Below are positions 23,261 through 35,408 of a DNA stretch of 64,000 nt, one piece after another. The notes under the pieces are model-generated. The model made no database searches, was not told the origin of the DNA, and saw only the letters and a list, made by a program, of their open reading frames with translations. Position 1 is the first letter of the stretch; every line of letters starts with the position of its first letter. A program made the translations under genes and the position numbers. Source of the DNA: Tetradesmus obliquus (taxonomy: Eukaryota; Chlorophyta; Chlorophyceae; Sphaeropleales; Scenedesmaceae); assembly GCA_030272155.1 (NCBI GenBank), contig CP126196.1, positions 2,480,001-2,544,000 on the forward strand. Reading direction: 5' to 3'.

Positions 23261-26200
23261 GCAGCGCATGCATATCATCACCCGCATGCAAACACTTGAA
23301 GAGCCGTGTAACAGTAGTTCCAGCAGCCGCCCACCTCGCGCGTGAGCTTGCCAGACTTCCACACTGGCTTCAGCATCTCCTTAATGACCTCAGTCACTGC
23401 AATGCGGAGCTCACTGTGAGCAGCAGCAGCAGCAGCAGCAGCACTGCCCGCTGCTGCTGCTGCACCAGCACGCGGCGCAGCTGTGCCCGCAGGGCTACCT
23501 CTAGCTGCTCCGTAGTAGCCTGCAGCAGCAGCAGCACCGGCTCCTGCTCCTGCTGCTGCAGGGTAGCCAGCAGCTGGTGCATAACTACTGCCGCCGCCAG
23601 CAGCAGCATAGCCAGCGCTGCTGCCACCATATGGATCATCAGCAGGCCGTCCATAGCGCTGCTGCTGCTGCTGCTGCTGGCTGCCAGGGGCCCCTGGGGC
23701 AGCAGCAGCAGCGCCATATCCACTGCTGCGCTGCGGCTGAGCACCCCAGCCAGACGGCGGCTCGCCCGCAGAGCGCGGCTGCTGCCAGCTAGGTCTGTCA
23801 TAACCGTCATAACGGCCGTCATCCCTGCCTCTGCTGCTGCCGGGGCCTGGCCAGCGATCTCTGCTGCTGCTGCCATACGGAGCATCCTCAAAGTCGCCAG
23901 GCGGGCCCCCACCATATCTATCGCCAGCAGCAGCAGCAGCTCCAAACTCGTCCGACCGGTAATCTGCTGCTGCACCATAGCTGCCAGGCCCTGCATATCT
24001 CCTGCTGCTGGCAGGCCCAGCAGCAGCAGCAGCAGCACTGTACTGCCGCTCCTGCTGCGGAGGGCCTACATCCCTCCACCGCACGCCTGCAGAGTCCCCA
24101 GGCCCCGCTGCTGCTGCTGCACTGCTGCTGCCCCACCCACCAGCAGCAGCACCACCAGCTGCAGCACTGCCATAACCAGCAGCAGCAGCAGCAGCGCCGT
24201 CAAGAGGCCCAGGGCTGATGGGTGATCCATCTTGGCTGATAGGCGAGCCATCCCACGGCTGTATGTCAAAGTCATCGCTATCTTGACTGCCTCTGCCACC
24301 CTCACCATGCTGCTGCTGAGTAGCGCCAAAGCTACTGCCGTGTGCGGCAGCAGCAGCAGCAGTAGCACTGCCGGCAGGCGGCCAGTCTGACGGCCGGCCT
24401 CGATCAAGTTGCTGCTGCTGCTGCTGCCAGCCGTAGCCGCCGCTATCCCAGTCTCGGTCCCTGTCTTGATGCCGATCTCGCTGCTGCTGCTGATCCCAGC
24501 CTGCTGCTGGTGCCGCAGGGTACTGCTGCTGCTGCTGCGGCGGCGGCTCGTCTGCAGGGCCCTTGCCATTATCTACAAAGTCGAGATCTGAGATGATGGG
24601 GCCTGCAGCAGCAGCAGCACCACCACCAGCAGCAGCAGCAGCAGGTGGAGGACTGCGCGGCAGCGGCGGCAGAACATCGCCTGCATCGCCATCACCAGGT
24701 ACCCTGCCACGCTGCTGCTGCTGCTCAGATGCTGCAGCGCCGGCACTCGTCCCTGCGGAGCCTGCTGCTGCTGCTGCTGCTGGCCGCTGCTCGGGAGAGC
24801 CTGGCCCTGCCTTGTGCTTGCCGCTGCGCTTGCTGCTGCTCCTAACAGCAGCAGGGCTGCGGCTACGGGCCAGCCTGCCGCGCCTGCTGAGTGGAGGAGG
24901 CGAGTCCCTCGCTGCGAGGCCCCTAGGGGGCGCAGTGCTGTCATAGACAGGCGATGCCCTGCCGCCGCTGGCTCGAGATGATGGCATGTCGCGGCCACGT
25001 GCTGGGCCAAAACCGCCCGGCCCGGGCCCAAAACCGCCGCCAAAACCGCCCCGGTGGTGCGGCGGAGAGCCGCCACGAAAGTCTGCTGGGGTATGTGATG
25101 CAGATACAGGGCAGGCAGGCAGCAGAAGAAAAGCACAGCAGCAGCAGCTTCAGAGGTGCAACAGCAACATGTGGTTGATGAAGGTTGCAGGCGCAACAAG
25201 CAACAAGTCGCCAGGGTACTACATGGTGTCTTGCTGCATGCACAAACGGCTCAATACAGCGCACAAGCACACCTACCACGTAGCATTGTTCTTGAAGAAC
25301 AACACCATGTGGGAGGGCCACATGTATGTCATATTGAGCTGCTCGTGCAAGCACCATGGCACCATGCCCCAAACACCTGGCTTATTATGTGCAGCGCGCA
25401 GGAGGCTTCATGCCACCAACCTTGGCTGTCACAACTCACGCTACAGCGCAACATCCACCACCAGGCAAGGAACAACCACGTCATGCCATATGTAAGAGCA
25501 GCAGCGATCGCTGCAACATCCTGTACAGGGTGCTGCTGCGATACTTGGACACAACTTGCAGATCAACCACAGCTTCACCAACAACGCATGCAAAAACACC
25601 CGCCAGCAGCAAAGCACCCACCTGGCGGCCCGGGCCAGAACGGCGGCCCACCACGCTCAAACGGCGGCCCACCACGCTCCCTGTCCCTGTCCCGCAGCTC
25701 CCGCCCCAACATCGGCGGCGACCTGTCCCGCGGCAGCGGCTGCTGCTGGTGCTCCCGCTCCCGCTCGCGCGCCCGCTCCCGCTCCTGCAGCGACAGCGGC
25801 ACACCACCGCCGCCGCCGCCGCCGCCGCTGTCTGCTGCAGCTGCGAGCGGCGGCGCTGCTGCTGCTGCTGCCAGTGCGGCAGCCTCGCGGTCTCGCGAGC
25901 GCTCCCTACTGCTGAGGCCGTCACTGTCCCCTGCTGCTGCCCCGCGCGCTGCGGGCCTCGCCAAACTTGCAGTGCGCCAACCATGGGGGCCATACGGCCC
26001 CGGTGAAGACGGCCCAGCAGATGCAGTACCACCCCCAGCTGCTGCTGCTGCTGCAGCGCTACCGGCAGCTGCTGCGGCAGCAGCAGCAGCAGCCTGCGCT
26101 GCGAGCGCTTCCCGCAGAGCCCCCAGCGGCTCCAAATTGCCAGGCGCTGGCGCAACAGCAGCACCGCGCTCACGCTCCCTATCACCCGACCTATCTCTGT

Positions 26201-28085
26201 CCCTGCTGGCTTCTCTCTCACGAGGCCTGCTGCCGTCCCTGCCTGCGTGTCCCTGCCCCCTGCCTCTGTCCCTGTCCCCTGGTGGCAGCTCCCGTCCCGG
26301 GTGGTCCCGCGGCCGGTCCCCGACCGGCATGCCGTCCGGACCGAGCCCCTCAGCTTCCCGCTCACGCCTGCTGCTGCGCAGGCGCTGGCAGATGCGTATG
26401 AAAAACCCTCCAGGGTTGCGCAGCCGCACCCGGTCAGCCAGCACCTTCCCGAGCTCATCCAACGCATACGCTGCCTCGCCTTCTGTCAGCTTCTCTAGCT
26501 GCTGCACGCACGGCACATCCAGCATCAGTGGCGCCAGCACACCCACATCATACATGAACTGCAGCTGCCGCTTAATTCCATGGCTCAGTGAACTATCTAG
26601 CACCCAAGGCGGCATGGGTACCCCCCTAGGGCCGCCACCCCCGCCCCATCCAGGCCCCCGCCCGCCACCCCTACCACCCATCGGACCCACAAAGCCACCA
26701 GGCGGGCCCATGTGCGGCCCACCGATGCCCCACGGGCCGGGGGGTCCAGGCGGCCCACCACCCATCGGGCCGCCCGCACCCGGTGGGCCGTCAAATGTGT
26801 ACGCACGCGTGGTGCGGTAGATCGGCCCGCCATGCGGCCCCCGCATGTGCGGCGGCGGCGATCGGCTGCTGTAGCGCCGCCGGTGGCGCCCGCCGCTGCT
26901 GCTGCTGCGCCGGCGGCGGCGGCTGCCGCCGCGGCGGCCGCTGCCACTGCCGCTGCTGCTGTAGCTGCGGCTGCTACTGCTGCGGCTGCTGCGGCTGCTG
27001 CTGCGGCTGCTGCTTCTGCTCCTGCTGGCGCTTGTGGTGGTTCTGCTGTGTGAGGATGCGCTGCCTGCCCTACGCCTTCGATGGCCGCTGCTTCTACTCC
27101 TGCTGCGGCCCCTGCTCCTGCTCTTGCTTCTGCTCAGGCTTCTAGACTTGCTGCGCTCCCTGCTGCCCCTGTGCAGCTTACTGGCATCTGCAGCAGCACC
27201 AGGCTCCAGCTGCTGCGCCGCATCTGCTGCTGTGCTACCGTTGGGCTGCTGCACGCTGTCAGCAGCAGCAGCAGTGCCATTGGCTGCTGCGTCAGCAGCA
27301 ATGTCAGCGTGTGCTGATGCACCAGCTGCTGCAGCGCGGGCAGGGGAGGCGTCGCCGGCAGCAGGCGGTGTCTTGCTGCTGCTGCCGCGTGTCTTCTTCG
27401 CGCTCGGCTGGCTGCTGCTCCGCCGCGAAGGTGTGGCACGAGGCCGCCTGCTCCTGCTCCTGCTGCCGCTGCGGCTCCTGCTGCTGCTCTTGCTGCTGCG
27501 GCGGTGCCGCCGCTGCTGGGGGCTCCTGCTGAGGCTGCGGCTGCTGCTGCGCTCTCGCTCCCTGCTGGCCCTATGCCTGTGCTCATGCTCTGCTGACCTG
27601 TCACGCTTGCGCGAGCCAGTGGCTGCTGCTGCACCTCTGGCTGCAGCAGCTGCTGCTGCCGCTGCCACTGCAGCAGCGGGGCTAAACAGCCCTGCAGCTG
27701 CCATAGCTGGGTTGGCGGCAGCAGCGGCAGCTGCTGCGGCTGCAGCAGCAGGGTTGAACAAGCCTGCCGCAAGCGCAGCAGCAGGCGAGAGTGCTGCGGC
27801 GGGGAAATGGACAGGCACTGCCGCAGGCTGCACTGCTAAAGGTGGTGCTGCGATGCCTGCCGCTGCATGTGGCAGCAGGTGCGAGCCGTTCGCCATGGCG
27901 CCTGCTGTGAGCTTTGCCGCTGCTTCGCGCGCTGCAGCAGCTGCTGCAGCGATGGCCGCTGCCTGCGCGTCGCCGCTGGCAAGTGCCGCTGCTTGGCCTG
28001 CTTCAGCTGCTGCAGCCTGCAGCGCTGCAGCATCTGGAAGCTTGTGGGCGATGCCCAGCCCCAAATCTTCCTCCATCACAGAGTC
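22514..28085 (-). CDS. SR-rich nuclear protein with hnRNP-Q-acidic-like and C-terminal SRI domains
   Basis: Three coding exons (28085-25622, 25082-23335, 22693-22514) join in phase. From ATG 28076 they give 1460 codons plus stop. An acceptor (gcttgcag) precedes 28085, so a leader exon lies upstream. Order of parts: acidic start (MEEDLGLG), long Ala-rich stretch, RS-rich region (SRSLSRSKSRSRGRSRSRSS), Gly/Pro-rich stretch, then a folded segment VQQLEKLTEGEAAYALDELG with LRNPGGFFIRICQRL, which resembles the acidic domain of hnRNP Q and plant relatives. Arg/Asp repeats and RGG-like and Gln-rich regions follow. The C-terminus (RIAVTEVIKEMLKPVWKSGK, then AFKAVAKKATDKV, AAAYLNEPRRVKIRALVDSY) fits the SRI domain, which in Set2 and some plant CCCH/SR proteins binds the phosphorylated CTD of RNA polymerase II. 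A role coupling transcription and pre-mRNA processing is inferred. Confidence 0.85.
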
Positions 28086-28892
28086 CTGCAAGCACTAGCA
28101 GAGTCAGCAACAGCAGCAGAGGGCGGGAAACGCCAGCAGCAGCGATAACTTGCAGGAAAGGCCAGCAGTGTCACAGCCAGGACATACTGTGGCCTGCAGA
28201 CTATTTCCAATGCCAATAAAGGCATTGTACAAGACAAAGGGCAGCTGCAGACTATTCCAGGGGTCAAGCTGGCTCCCTGATGCTGCTGCTGTTGTTGATT
28301 CTGCGGCAATGTGTGAATGGCATACTCCAAACCTTCGTCAGCATCGCTGGCTACAAACCTCAGCTGTTGAAGCACATGAAACTTCTGTACATCAACGGTT
28401 CGGGGCGGTAGAAGGCTCTTGAAGGGCTTTCTCTGCTCGCTGAGAGCAGGGCAACTGCACTACTGCTGCTGAGGTGCTGATCCCGACTTGCCGCCAGCAG
28501 ACAGTCTCTGGCGCTGGTACTTTTATGTTGGGATGCTAGATAGTGTCGTGAAGACACTCAACAAGTTGCTAGGGCTGGAACACCAACGCGCACACGTAAG
28601 ACGAGCCCGGGCTACCCTGCCACACGCGAATGATGACGCAAAGTTGCAATATAGTACACGATTCCGTCGGTGTGCGCGATCACAGACAGTTTGCGTGTTC
28701 TGTCATGTGCCAGGCTGTCAGAACGCACGAGGCACAACCTTCACAACTGGTGTAGGTTGGCGCGACTTTGATCGTATCAGTTTGTTCGTAGTTCTGCTTT
28801 AATATGAACATGGCATCCTGAAAAGTTGACACCGGGCAGTGGAGTGTGCACTGGAGGAGGGAATCTATTGTTCTACCTTCTGGCTGTGAACC
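28086..28892. promoter_or_regulatory. Divergent intergenic region between two large genes
   Basis: The SR-rich gene reads left from 28085 and the acidic-protein gene reads right from 28893, so this 0.8-kb segment must contain the leader exon of the first and the promoters of both. I see no TATA box or other named element that I can defend. Confidence 0.4.
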
Positions 28893-31489
28893 ATGCAGCA
28901 GCAGGCGGCCTGTTGCAAGCCCGGCCTGCTCAGAGCCCATAGATACCCATACATCAGGCCTCCTGTAGGCGCAGTAAGGAGCAGGGCCTTACAGCCATGC
29001 ATACCAAGGAGTGCGCTAGCCACTGCATGGGCTGCAGCAGCAGCACCAAGGGCAGCCAGGCTCCCTTACGCTCCTTATGTAAGCACCCACACCACCTGTA
29101 CAGTTGATTTATGTACACCTGTTTGTTTTGCGGTTGCTGGCTTCAATGGTGCAGACACGTTGATGCCCCACCTGTCATAGCCCTGGGAGTGTTGCTCAGT
29201 TGCATAACACCCACCTAACCGGCCATCATGTTTCCATGTATGCAGGGACAGCAGCGCGTTGTGCGCTGTGCTGCCACCCACACCAAGCTCAGCGACAGCC
29301 TGTCGCTGCTGCAAGCGGAGGACTCGTCGCAGGCTGTGGCATGCCTTGTGGGCGTGCCTGCAGGCACGGCAGCAGCGCCAGCGGCAGTGCAGCAGCAGGT
29401 GGGCGTTACGCAGCTGGGACCATGCCGCCAGGTGTAGAACACTAGAAGTGTTGGAAGTTACTTGTTGTCATGCAAGGAAGCAGCAGCGCTCAGGGAGAGG
29501 CAGTCGAGCCATCAGCATGTGTTACCTTGCTGCTGCCACACGGTGCTTGCATGATCTCATACAACAGGATGTATGCTGCTGCTCTCCAGGAGCAGCCAAG
29601 CAGAGACTGCAACACTCGCAGCTTTTCTGTGGCTTGTTGTCCGGTGGGCCACAACAGTAACCTGCACGCTGGCATGCAGTCGTAGTGCAAGCAAACCAGC
29701 AGCAGGCACCTAGCTGACAAGCTCTCACCGGCGTCTTGCTCTGCCTGCCATGCCTGCTATTCTTGTGCAACTGCAGCTTGACCAGCTACTACAGAGTTTA
29801 CAGCAGCAGCAGCAGCAGCAATCAGGGCAGCCGGTGTTGCTGCTGCTCGATGCAACAGCTGCTGGGACGGCAGCTGCAGGTGCAGCACAGCAGCAGCAGC
29901 AGCAGTCAGTGCAGGAGCTGTGTGCCAGACTGGCAGCTGCTTATGGCCTGCAGTTGCAGGTCATACCACAGCAGCAGCAGCAGCAGCAGAAGCAGCAGTC
30001 AGATCCTCTGGCTGCAGCAGAGCCAGGCAGCAGCAGCAGCAATGTGGGGTCTCTGCTGTCAGGCTTGGGCCGCGCGGGCCGCGCTGCTGCTGGCGCTGCG
30101 GGCGCTGCTGCTGCTGCCATGCTGGACGCCGTGGATGCTGCTGCTGCTGCTGTCGGCGAGGCCATTGCTGCTGAGCAGCACAAGGGCGTTGACCTGGCAG
30201 CAGACCTGCCAGACATGTCGCTGCGGCCAAGGTGAGACGCGTTACATGTCACTGAGTGTGTACGTCGTGTTATGTTGTCACTTTGTTGTTATTGTTGCGG
30301 CTGTGCTGCTGAGTTGTTGGGAGGGCTGGGACATTGCTGCTTTAGGCTTGCATCTACTGCCACAATGACAGCCTACAGCTGAAACGATGGCTGGCGAGAC
30401 AGCAAGGTGCTGCTCGGTTGCTGTGCTGGAGGCTTGCTGGTGCTGTGCTGGTGATTTTCTGCATTTTCAAGTGCAACATGCGCATGCTATGTACGCCTGT
30501 TGGTGCATGGTGCCCTGTACGCCTCTTTCAGCCTGTTCACTTTTCAGGCTCCTCGCTTGGCACCCCATGCACTTGCGCCCTGACGACTTGGGTGCATACG
30601 TATATATCCGCCATCTCCACCTTAATTGTAAGCAATGCACTGTTGGCAAACCCACCACCCTGCAACTCCCTGTACTGGTGTTGTCTGTACTGCTGTTGTG
30701 GCGCATGCCGCCCAAGATGCTGTCGGGACCCGCATCTAACCATCCTCTCTTACTTCTGCCACGCATGAACTGTCACACCTGCGGGAGCAGCATCGGCTGG
30801 GGCAGTGATGAGGAGCGGCTGCTGAGCTGGCAGGCCGCCCTCACTATGGACAATCCTACTCACCCTGTTACGTGCCCACACAAATCAAGTCTTGTACTAC
30901 CGTCCGCTCCAATTAAACTCAACTGAAGCAGCAAGACCCTGCCGCTGTTCCACTCATCGGCAACTCATTCCTGTACTGCTGTCGTGCCCGCACCAACACA
31001 TGTCACTGCCTCATGTGATGCTGTGCGCAGGAGCAGCATCGGCTGGGGCAGTGATGAGGAGCGGCTGCTGAGCTGGCAGGCCGCCCTCACTTTTGCTGCG
31101 CTGCTGGCGCAGCTCAAGGCCGCCGGCTTCGACGTAGTAGTCACCCAGAACGATGACGGCGGCAGCGATGACGGCGAGGATTACGGCCGCAGCGCTGCCG
31201 ACCTGGCGACGCTGCTGCGCGGCGTCGCTGAGGAAGAGGATGACGGCGAGGAAGGCGTAAGCGATGACGAGGATGACGACGATGATGACGATGACAATAT
31301 GACGGCAGTTACAATGATTGAGTTTGAGGGCGGGCAGCGTGTGAAAGTCATATATGACAGCAGCGGCGACATGCAGGTGGAAGGAGAAAGGCGAGAGAAA
31401 GCCAGCGCAGCAGATGAGTGGGAAGGGGAGGGAGAGGAAGAAGAGGAGGAAGAGGAAGAGGAAGCAGCTGCGCCAGGCAAATCAGCTTT

Positions 31490-31522
<33 letters not shown>

Positions 31523-32832
31523 TGCCGGCAGCGCAGACCAGGACACTGCTGCTGATACAGCAGTAGCAGCAGGTAGCACAGCTGCGGATGATGATGATTT
31601 CAAGCCGATGGGCATGCAGGTAGATGATGATGGCAACATTGCCATCATAGGCGTGGGGAAAGATGGCAGCATACAGGTCAGGCCAGGCGGCAAGCGCGGC
31701 AGCAGCAGCAGCGGCAGCGGCAGCAGCGGCAGCAGCAAGGCAGGGTTCAGCTTGGATGATCTGCTGGAAGCAGTGCAGCTACCGACAGAGCCGCCGGCTG
31801 GGGCTGGCACTGGCAGCAGCAGCACGCCAAGCAACAGCCGTAGCAGCCCTAGTGCCACCCCAGGCAGCCCTGCTAGCCCCAGCAGCAGCAAGTCTCCAAG
31901 CAGCAACGATAGCAGCAGCAGCAGCAGCAGCAGCAGCAAGTCTTCAAGCAGCAGTGAAAGCAGTAGTAGCAGCAGCAAGGCAGATGGTGGTGATTATGCA
32001 GGCAAGGATAGCGATAGCAGCAGCGGCAGCAGCTGCAGCAGGCTGCCAGGTGACAGTGCAGCCGCTGCCGCGGCAGCAGCAGCAGCTGCGGCTGCTGCCA
32101 ATAATGCTAGGCGCAGTGCTGCTGAGAACAGCTGGGCTAGGCAGGGCCCAGAGGATCGCTGGGTGGGTGTCAGCACGGACCCTGCTATCCTGGCAGCGAT
32201 GTTGCAGCTGGAGCGCAGTTGGAAGGGCAGCAGCAGCAGCAGCAGCAAAGGAGCCAGTGATAGCGCTGCAGACAGCAGTGAGGGCAGCAAAGGTGATGCG
32301 AGCGCCGAAGGCACAACCAGCGGCAGCAGCAGCAGCAGCAGCGGCAGCAGTGAAAGGAAGAGCAGGATGCGGCGGAAAGCCGATCCTTCCGCAGCAGCAG
32401 CCGCGTCTGCTGCTGCAGCCGCTGCTGCTGCTGCCGCTGCTGCTGCTGCCGCTGCTGCTGAGCCTGTGCCTGAGCTGCTGCCCAAGCCTGTCAGGCCTGT
32501 GCAGCCAGGCAGTGCAGCAGAGGGTGGCAGCAGCAGCAGCAGCAATGATGCTGATGCCAGTGGGGTGGCGGCAGCAGGAGCGAGGGAGCCTTCTGCAGCA
32601 GCCAAAAGCAGCAGCAGCGACGTGGAAGGTGACGTATCCTCTTCACCATCTTCAGCAGCAGCAGCAGGTGCTAATGCAGCCGCCGGCTCAGAGCAGCAGC
32701 AGGTCAGTGAAGAGTATGAGCGCTTCAAGCAGTGGCAGGAGCAGCGGCAGGAGCAGCAGCGCCAGCAAGACGCATCGGCAGCTTCAGCCAGCTCAGCAGC
32801 TGCTGAGCCTGCCGAAGTTGAGGTCATCTCAG

Positions 32833-32863
<31 letters not shown>

Positions 32864-33269
32864 ATTACAGCCGCCGGCTGCCGCCGTCTCATCCGAGCAG
32901 CAGGCCGCATCATCCCACAGCGACGATGATGAAGCAGCAGCAGCGGACGCGGCTGGCAGTGACAGCAACGATAGCGACGACAGTGGTGATGTCGACAGTG
33001 ACGACGTCGATGACGCGGAGCGGCTCACGGCGCTGTTTGAGCGCTTTGAGGCGCAGCTGGAGGCCTCCGGCATGCGGCTTGATTTGGACGAGCGGCTGGA
33101 GCTCTTCAACCAGATCTACTTTGCTGAATCCTCGGACAGCGACGAAGAGGAAAATGACGCAGAGGAGTCCGAGGAGGAGGAGGAGGAAGAAGAAGAAGAA
33201 AACAAAGAATCAGGCAGTGCTGGTGCCGGCAGGCTAGCTGCTGGGGTTGGGGTTGCGGCAGGCGGGCCG

Positions 33270-33305
<36 letters not shown>

Positions 33306-34957
33306 TTTGGCGGCAAGGGCTGGGCGCAGCTGTCGACGCTGCTGGGTGGCGAGATGATGGCCAAGCTGGCGGAGATGCTGCGGGGCGGGGCCATCCGCAT
33401 GCGGGAGCTGGACCCTGTGCATGTGCAGCTGCTGCTGTCAGGCCTGGACAACCTGCAGCAGGTGTGGCGGCGTGGCGTGATCCGTGGGGTTGTGCAGGTT
33501 GTTTTAACTGGGGTTTGGGGTTTCGTGATTGTGGTTGGGGCTTGGCAGTGCGTGTTTCTGGTCAGCTGACATTGGCTGTGCGCGTTACATGGGTGAGCGT
33601 TGTGTGTACTGTGTACATATGGATCAGTGTGAGTTGCTGGCCAAGGGGCCATCCGCATGCGGGAGCTGGAGCTGGTGCATGTGCAGCTGCTGCTGTCGGG
33701 GCTGGACAACCTGCAGCAGGTGCGAGAGGCGGAGTGGTTTGTGGGTTTTTCAGTTGTGGGATATCGTGAATGTGGTTGGGGCTTGGGCGTGCGTGCTTTT
33801 ATGCCGGCTGGCGGTGTCTGTGTGCATTTGTGGGTTGACGTTATGTGTAATGTTGTAAAGGGTGAGTTTATAATTTACGACATGGAAGCAGGGCTGAAGC
33901 TGGCTCTGGCGCTGAAAGGCCCGGATGGAGCAGGCACATTCAACAGTTGTTGTGAGTTGCTGGCCAAGCTGGCGGGGACGTGCCATCTGCATGCGGAGCA
34001 GGACCAGGTGCACGTGCAGCTGCGGCCCGGACAACCTGCATCAGGTGCGAGGGGCGACGTGATTCGTGGGTTCTCTGCAACTGTGGTTTGGGTTTTATGG
34101 TTGGGGCTTGGTCGTGCGTGCTTTTGGCGAGCTGACATTGTCTGTGTGCTTTGCGTGTTTTGGCGTTGTGTGTGGTCCAACATGCCACCTGGCGTGTGCT
34201 GCTGCTGTGCTGTTGCTGTACTGTGTTACTGTGTCTGCAGTGACCGTGCCCCAACACCACTTGGACTATGTTTCCCTCTGAAGTGCTGCTGCTGAGCTCA
34301 CCTGCTGCCGCTGCTGCTGCTGCTGCTGCTGCCGCTGCAGGGCCAGCGCCTATCCAGCACAGAGATCCAGGTGCTGCTGCGCGTGCTGGAAGAGGCAGAG
34401 CTGGTGCCAGAGACCGAAGAAATGGACCTCAGCGAAACCCTAAAGCGCCGCACCAGGGCTCTGCGGGCGCAGAAGAACGTTGCGCGGGCCGCACGATCAG
34501 GCCGCGGGCGCCGCGCATCCACGCTAGGGTTTGCGGTTACTGTGAAGGATAGGGCGTATGAGCAGAGCGTGCGGCGGCTGCGCGTGCCAAAGGCAGCCAG
34601 TAAGGCGCGCGGCGAGCAGGCGAAGCAGCTGCTGCGCGCGTGGCGGCAGCGGCAGGCGGCGCGGCGGCAGCAGCGGCTGGCGCGGCAGGCGATGCAGCTG
34701 GCACGGCAGCAGCTGCAGGCGAGCCTGGCTGCGCTTGTAGGCCAGATTGATGGCGCTGCAACCAGCAGCAGCAGCAGCAGGGGTGGTGGTGGTGCAGATG
34801 CTTCGGAGCGTGCAGCAGCAGCCGGTCAGGCAGCTGCTGCTGATGCGCGTGAAACAGCAGCGGCTGGGGCATCAAATGGGAAGCTTGCAGGCAAGCGCAG
34901 CTGGAAGGCAGCTCTTGCAAAGATGAAGGGCGCATTCAGCCAGGTTGTAGCAGGTTC

Positions 34958-35002
<45 letters not shown>

Positions 35003-35219
35003 GGGTGCTTCCCAACCAGACCCAGCTGAATTGTATCAGCAGCAGCAATCTGCTGCTGCTGTGGCCCTGGTGCAGCAGCTGCAGGCAGTGGCAGGCTCGG
35101 GCAGTAGCGCAGCTGCTGGTGGCAGTAGTCCGCGCATAGTGATAGCGTTGGTCCCGCTGGAGCAGCTGCCTTTTGTTGAGCAGGAGTGGGATAGGCTTGC
35201 TGCAGCACCGCTGCCTTAG
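28893..35219 (+). CDS. Large acidic Ser/Ala-rich protein of unknown function, possibly organelle-targeted
   Basis: Five exons (28893-29078, 29246-29398, 29777-30231, 31031-33461, 34341-35219) join in phase to about 1367 residues. Exon 2 could also end at 29431, adding 11 residues in frame. The N-terminus is basic and Ala-rich without acids (RAHRYPYIRPPVGAVRSRAL) and reaches VVRCAATHT, which looks like a chloroplast or mitochondrial transit peptide (inference). Ordered-looking islands are SSIGWGSDEERLLSWQAALT, FDVVVTQND, VTMIEFEGGQRVKVIYD, ERLTALFERFEAQLEASGMR and the tail ISL-type segment LSSTEIQVLLRVLEEAELVP with ALRAQKNVARAARSGRGRR. They sit between Asp/Glu runs, poly-Ser and poly-Ala. The last exon is basic and coiled-coil-like, then poly-Gln. 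I recognise no family. The start codon is chosen because the exon is open and in phase. A start at ATG 29750 inside a shorter model is possible. Confidence 0.65.
30784..30845 (+). repeat. Exact 62-bp copy of the start of exon 4
   Basis: Bases 30784-30845 repeat the first 62 bases of the exon beginning at 31031, apparently without a mismatch, 247 bp upstream in the preceding intron. The real exon is preceded by gtgcgcag, while the copy is preceded by cacctgcg, so the acceptor AG is missing and the copy should be silent. The identity suggests a recent duplication or gene conversion. Confidence 0.85.
33388..34044 (+). repeat. Three copies of the end of exon 4 with its donor
   Basis: The exon end (MRELDPVHVQLLLSGLDNLQ, ending at 33461 before gtgtgg) is repeated in the intron, ending at 33719 before gtgcgag (MRELELVHVQLLLSGLDNLQ), and in a decayed form ending at 34044 before gtgcgag. 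Intron sequence after each donor is also similar (ggttggggcttgg). Distances are 258 and 325 bp. Confidence 0.88.
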
Positions 35220-35408
35220 GAAAGCACGTGCTGGAGTGTCACCTGGTAGTGTGACGTGTGTCCCGGACACATGTCCTCTGACGGAGGTGCTACAGCCCTG
35301 AGGTGTTTGGCACGAGTTTGGTTAACTTGATGAGGTGCAGCTGCCGCAAGTGTGTATATCTTATCATGTAGGTTACCATAATCTGCAAAATGGTGTCTTC
35401 TGCACGAC

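Noticed and set aside
23296..24225. 309-codon plus-strand frame opposite the SR-rich gene
   Set aside because: It is the complement of CAG/GCC-rich codons, gives only Ser/Ala/Cys-rich noise and has no splice or domain support.
27034..28098. 354-codon plus-strand frame rich in Leu, Ala and Arg
   Set aside because: It is a shadow of the RS- and Ala-rich coding exon on the minus strand.
31181..33109. Two long minus-strand frames rich in Leu and Ser
   Set aside because: They are complements of poly-Ser, poly-Ala and Asp/Glu runs in the acidic-protein exon, which itself joins in phase with its neighbours.
31663..33237. 524-codon plus-strand frame overlapping the acidic protein
   Set aside because: A frame-shifted reading of AGC/GCA runs. 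The other frame has domain-like islands and correct phases.
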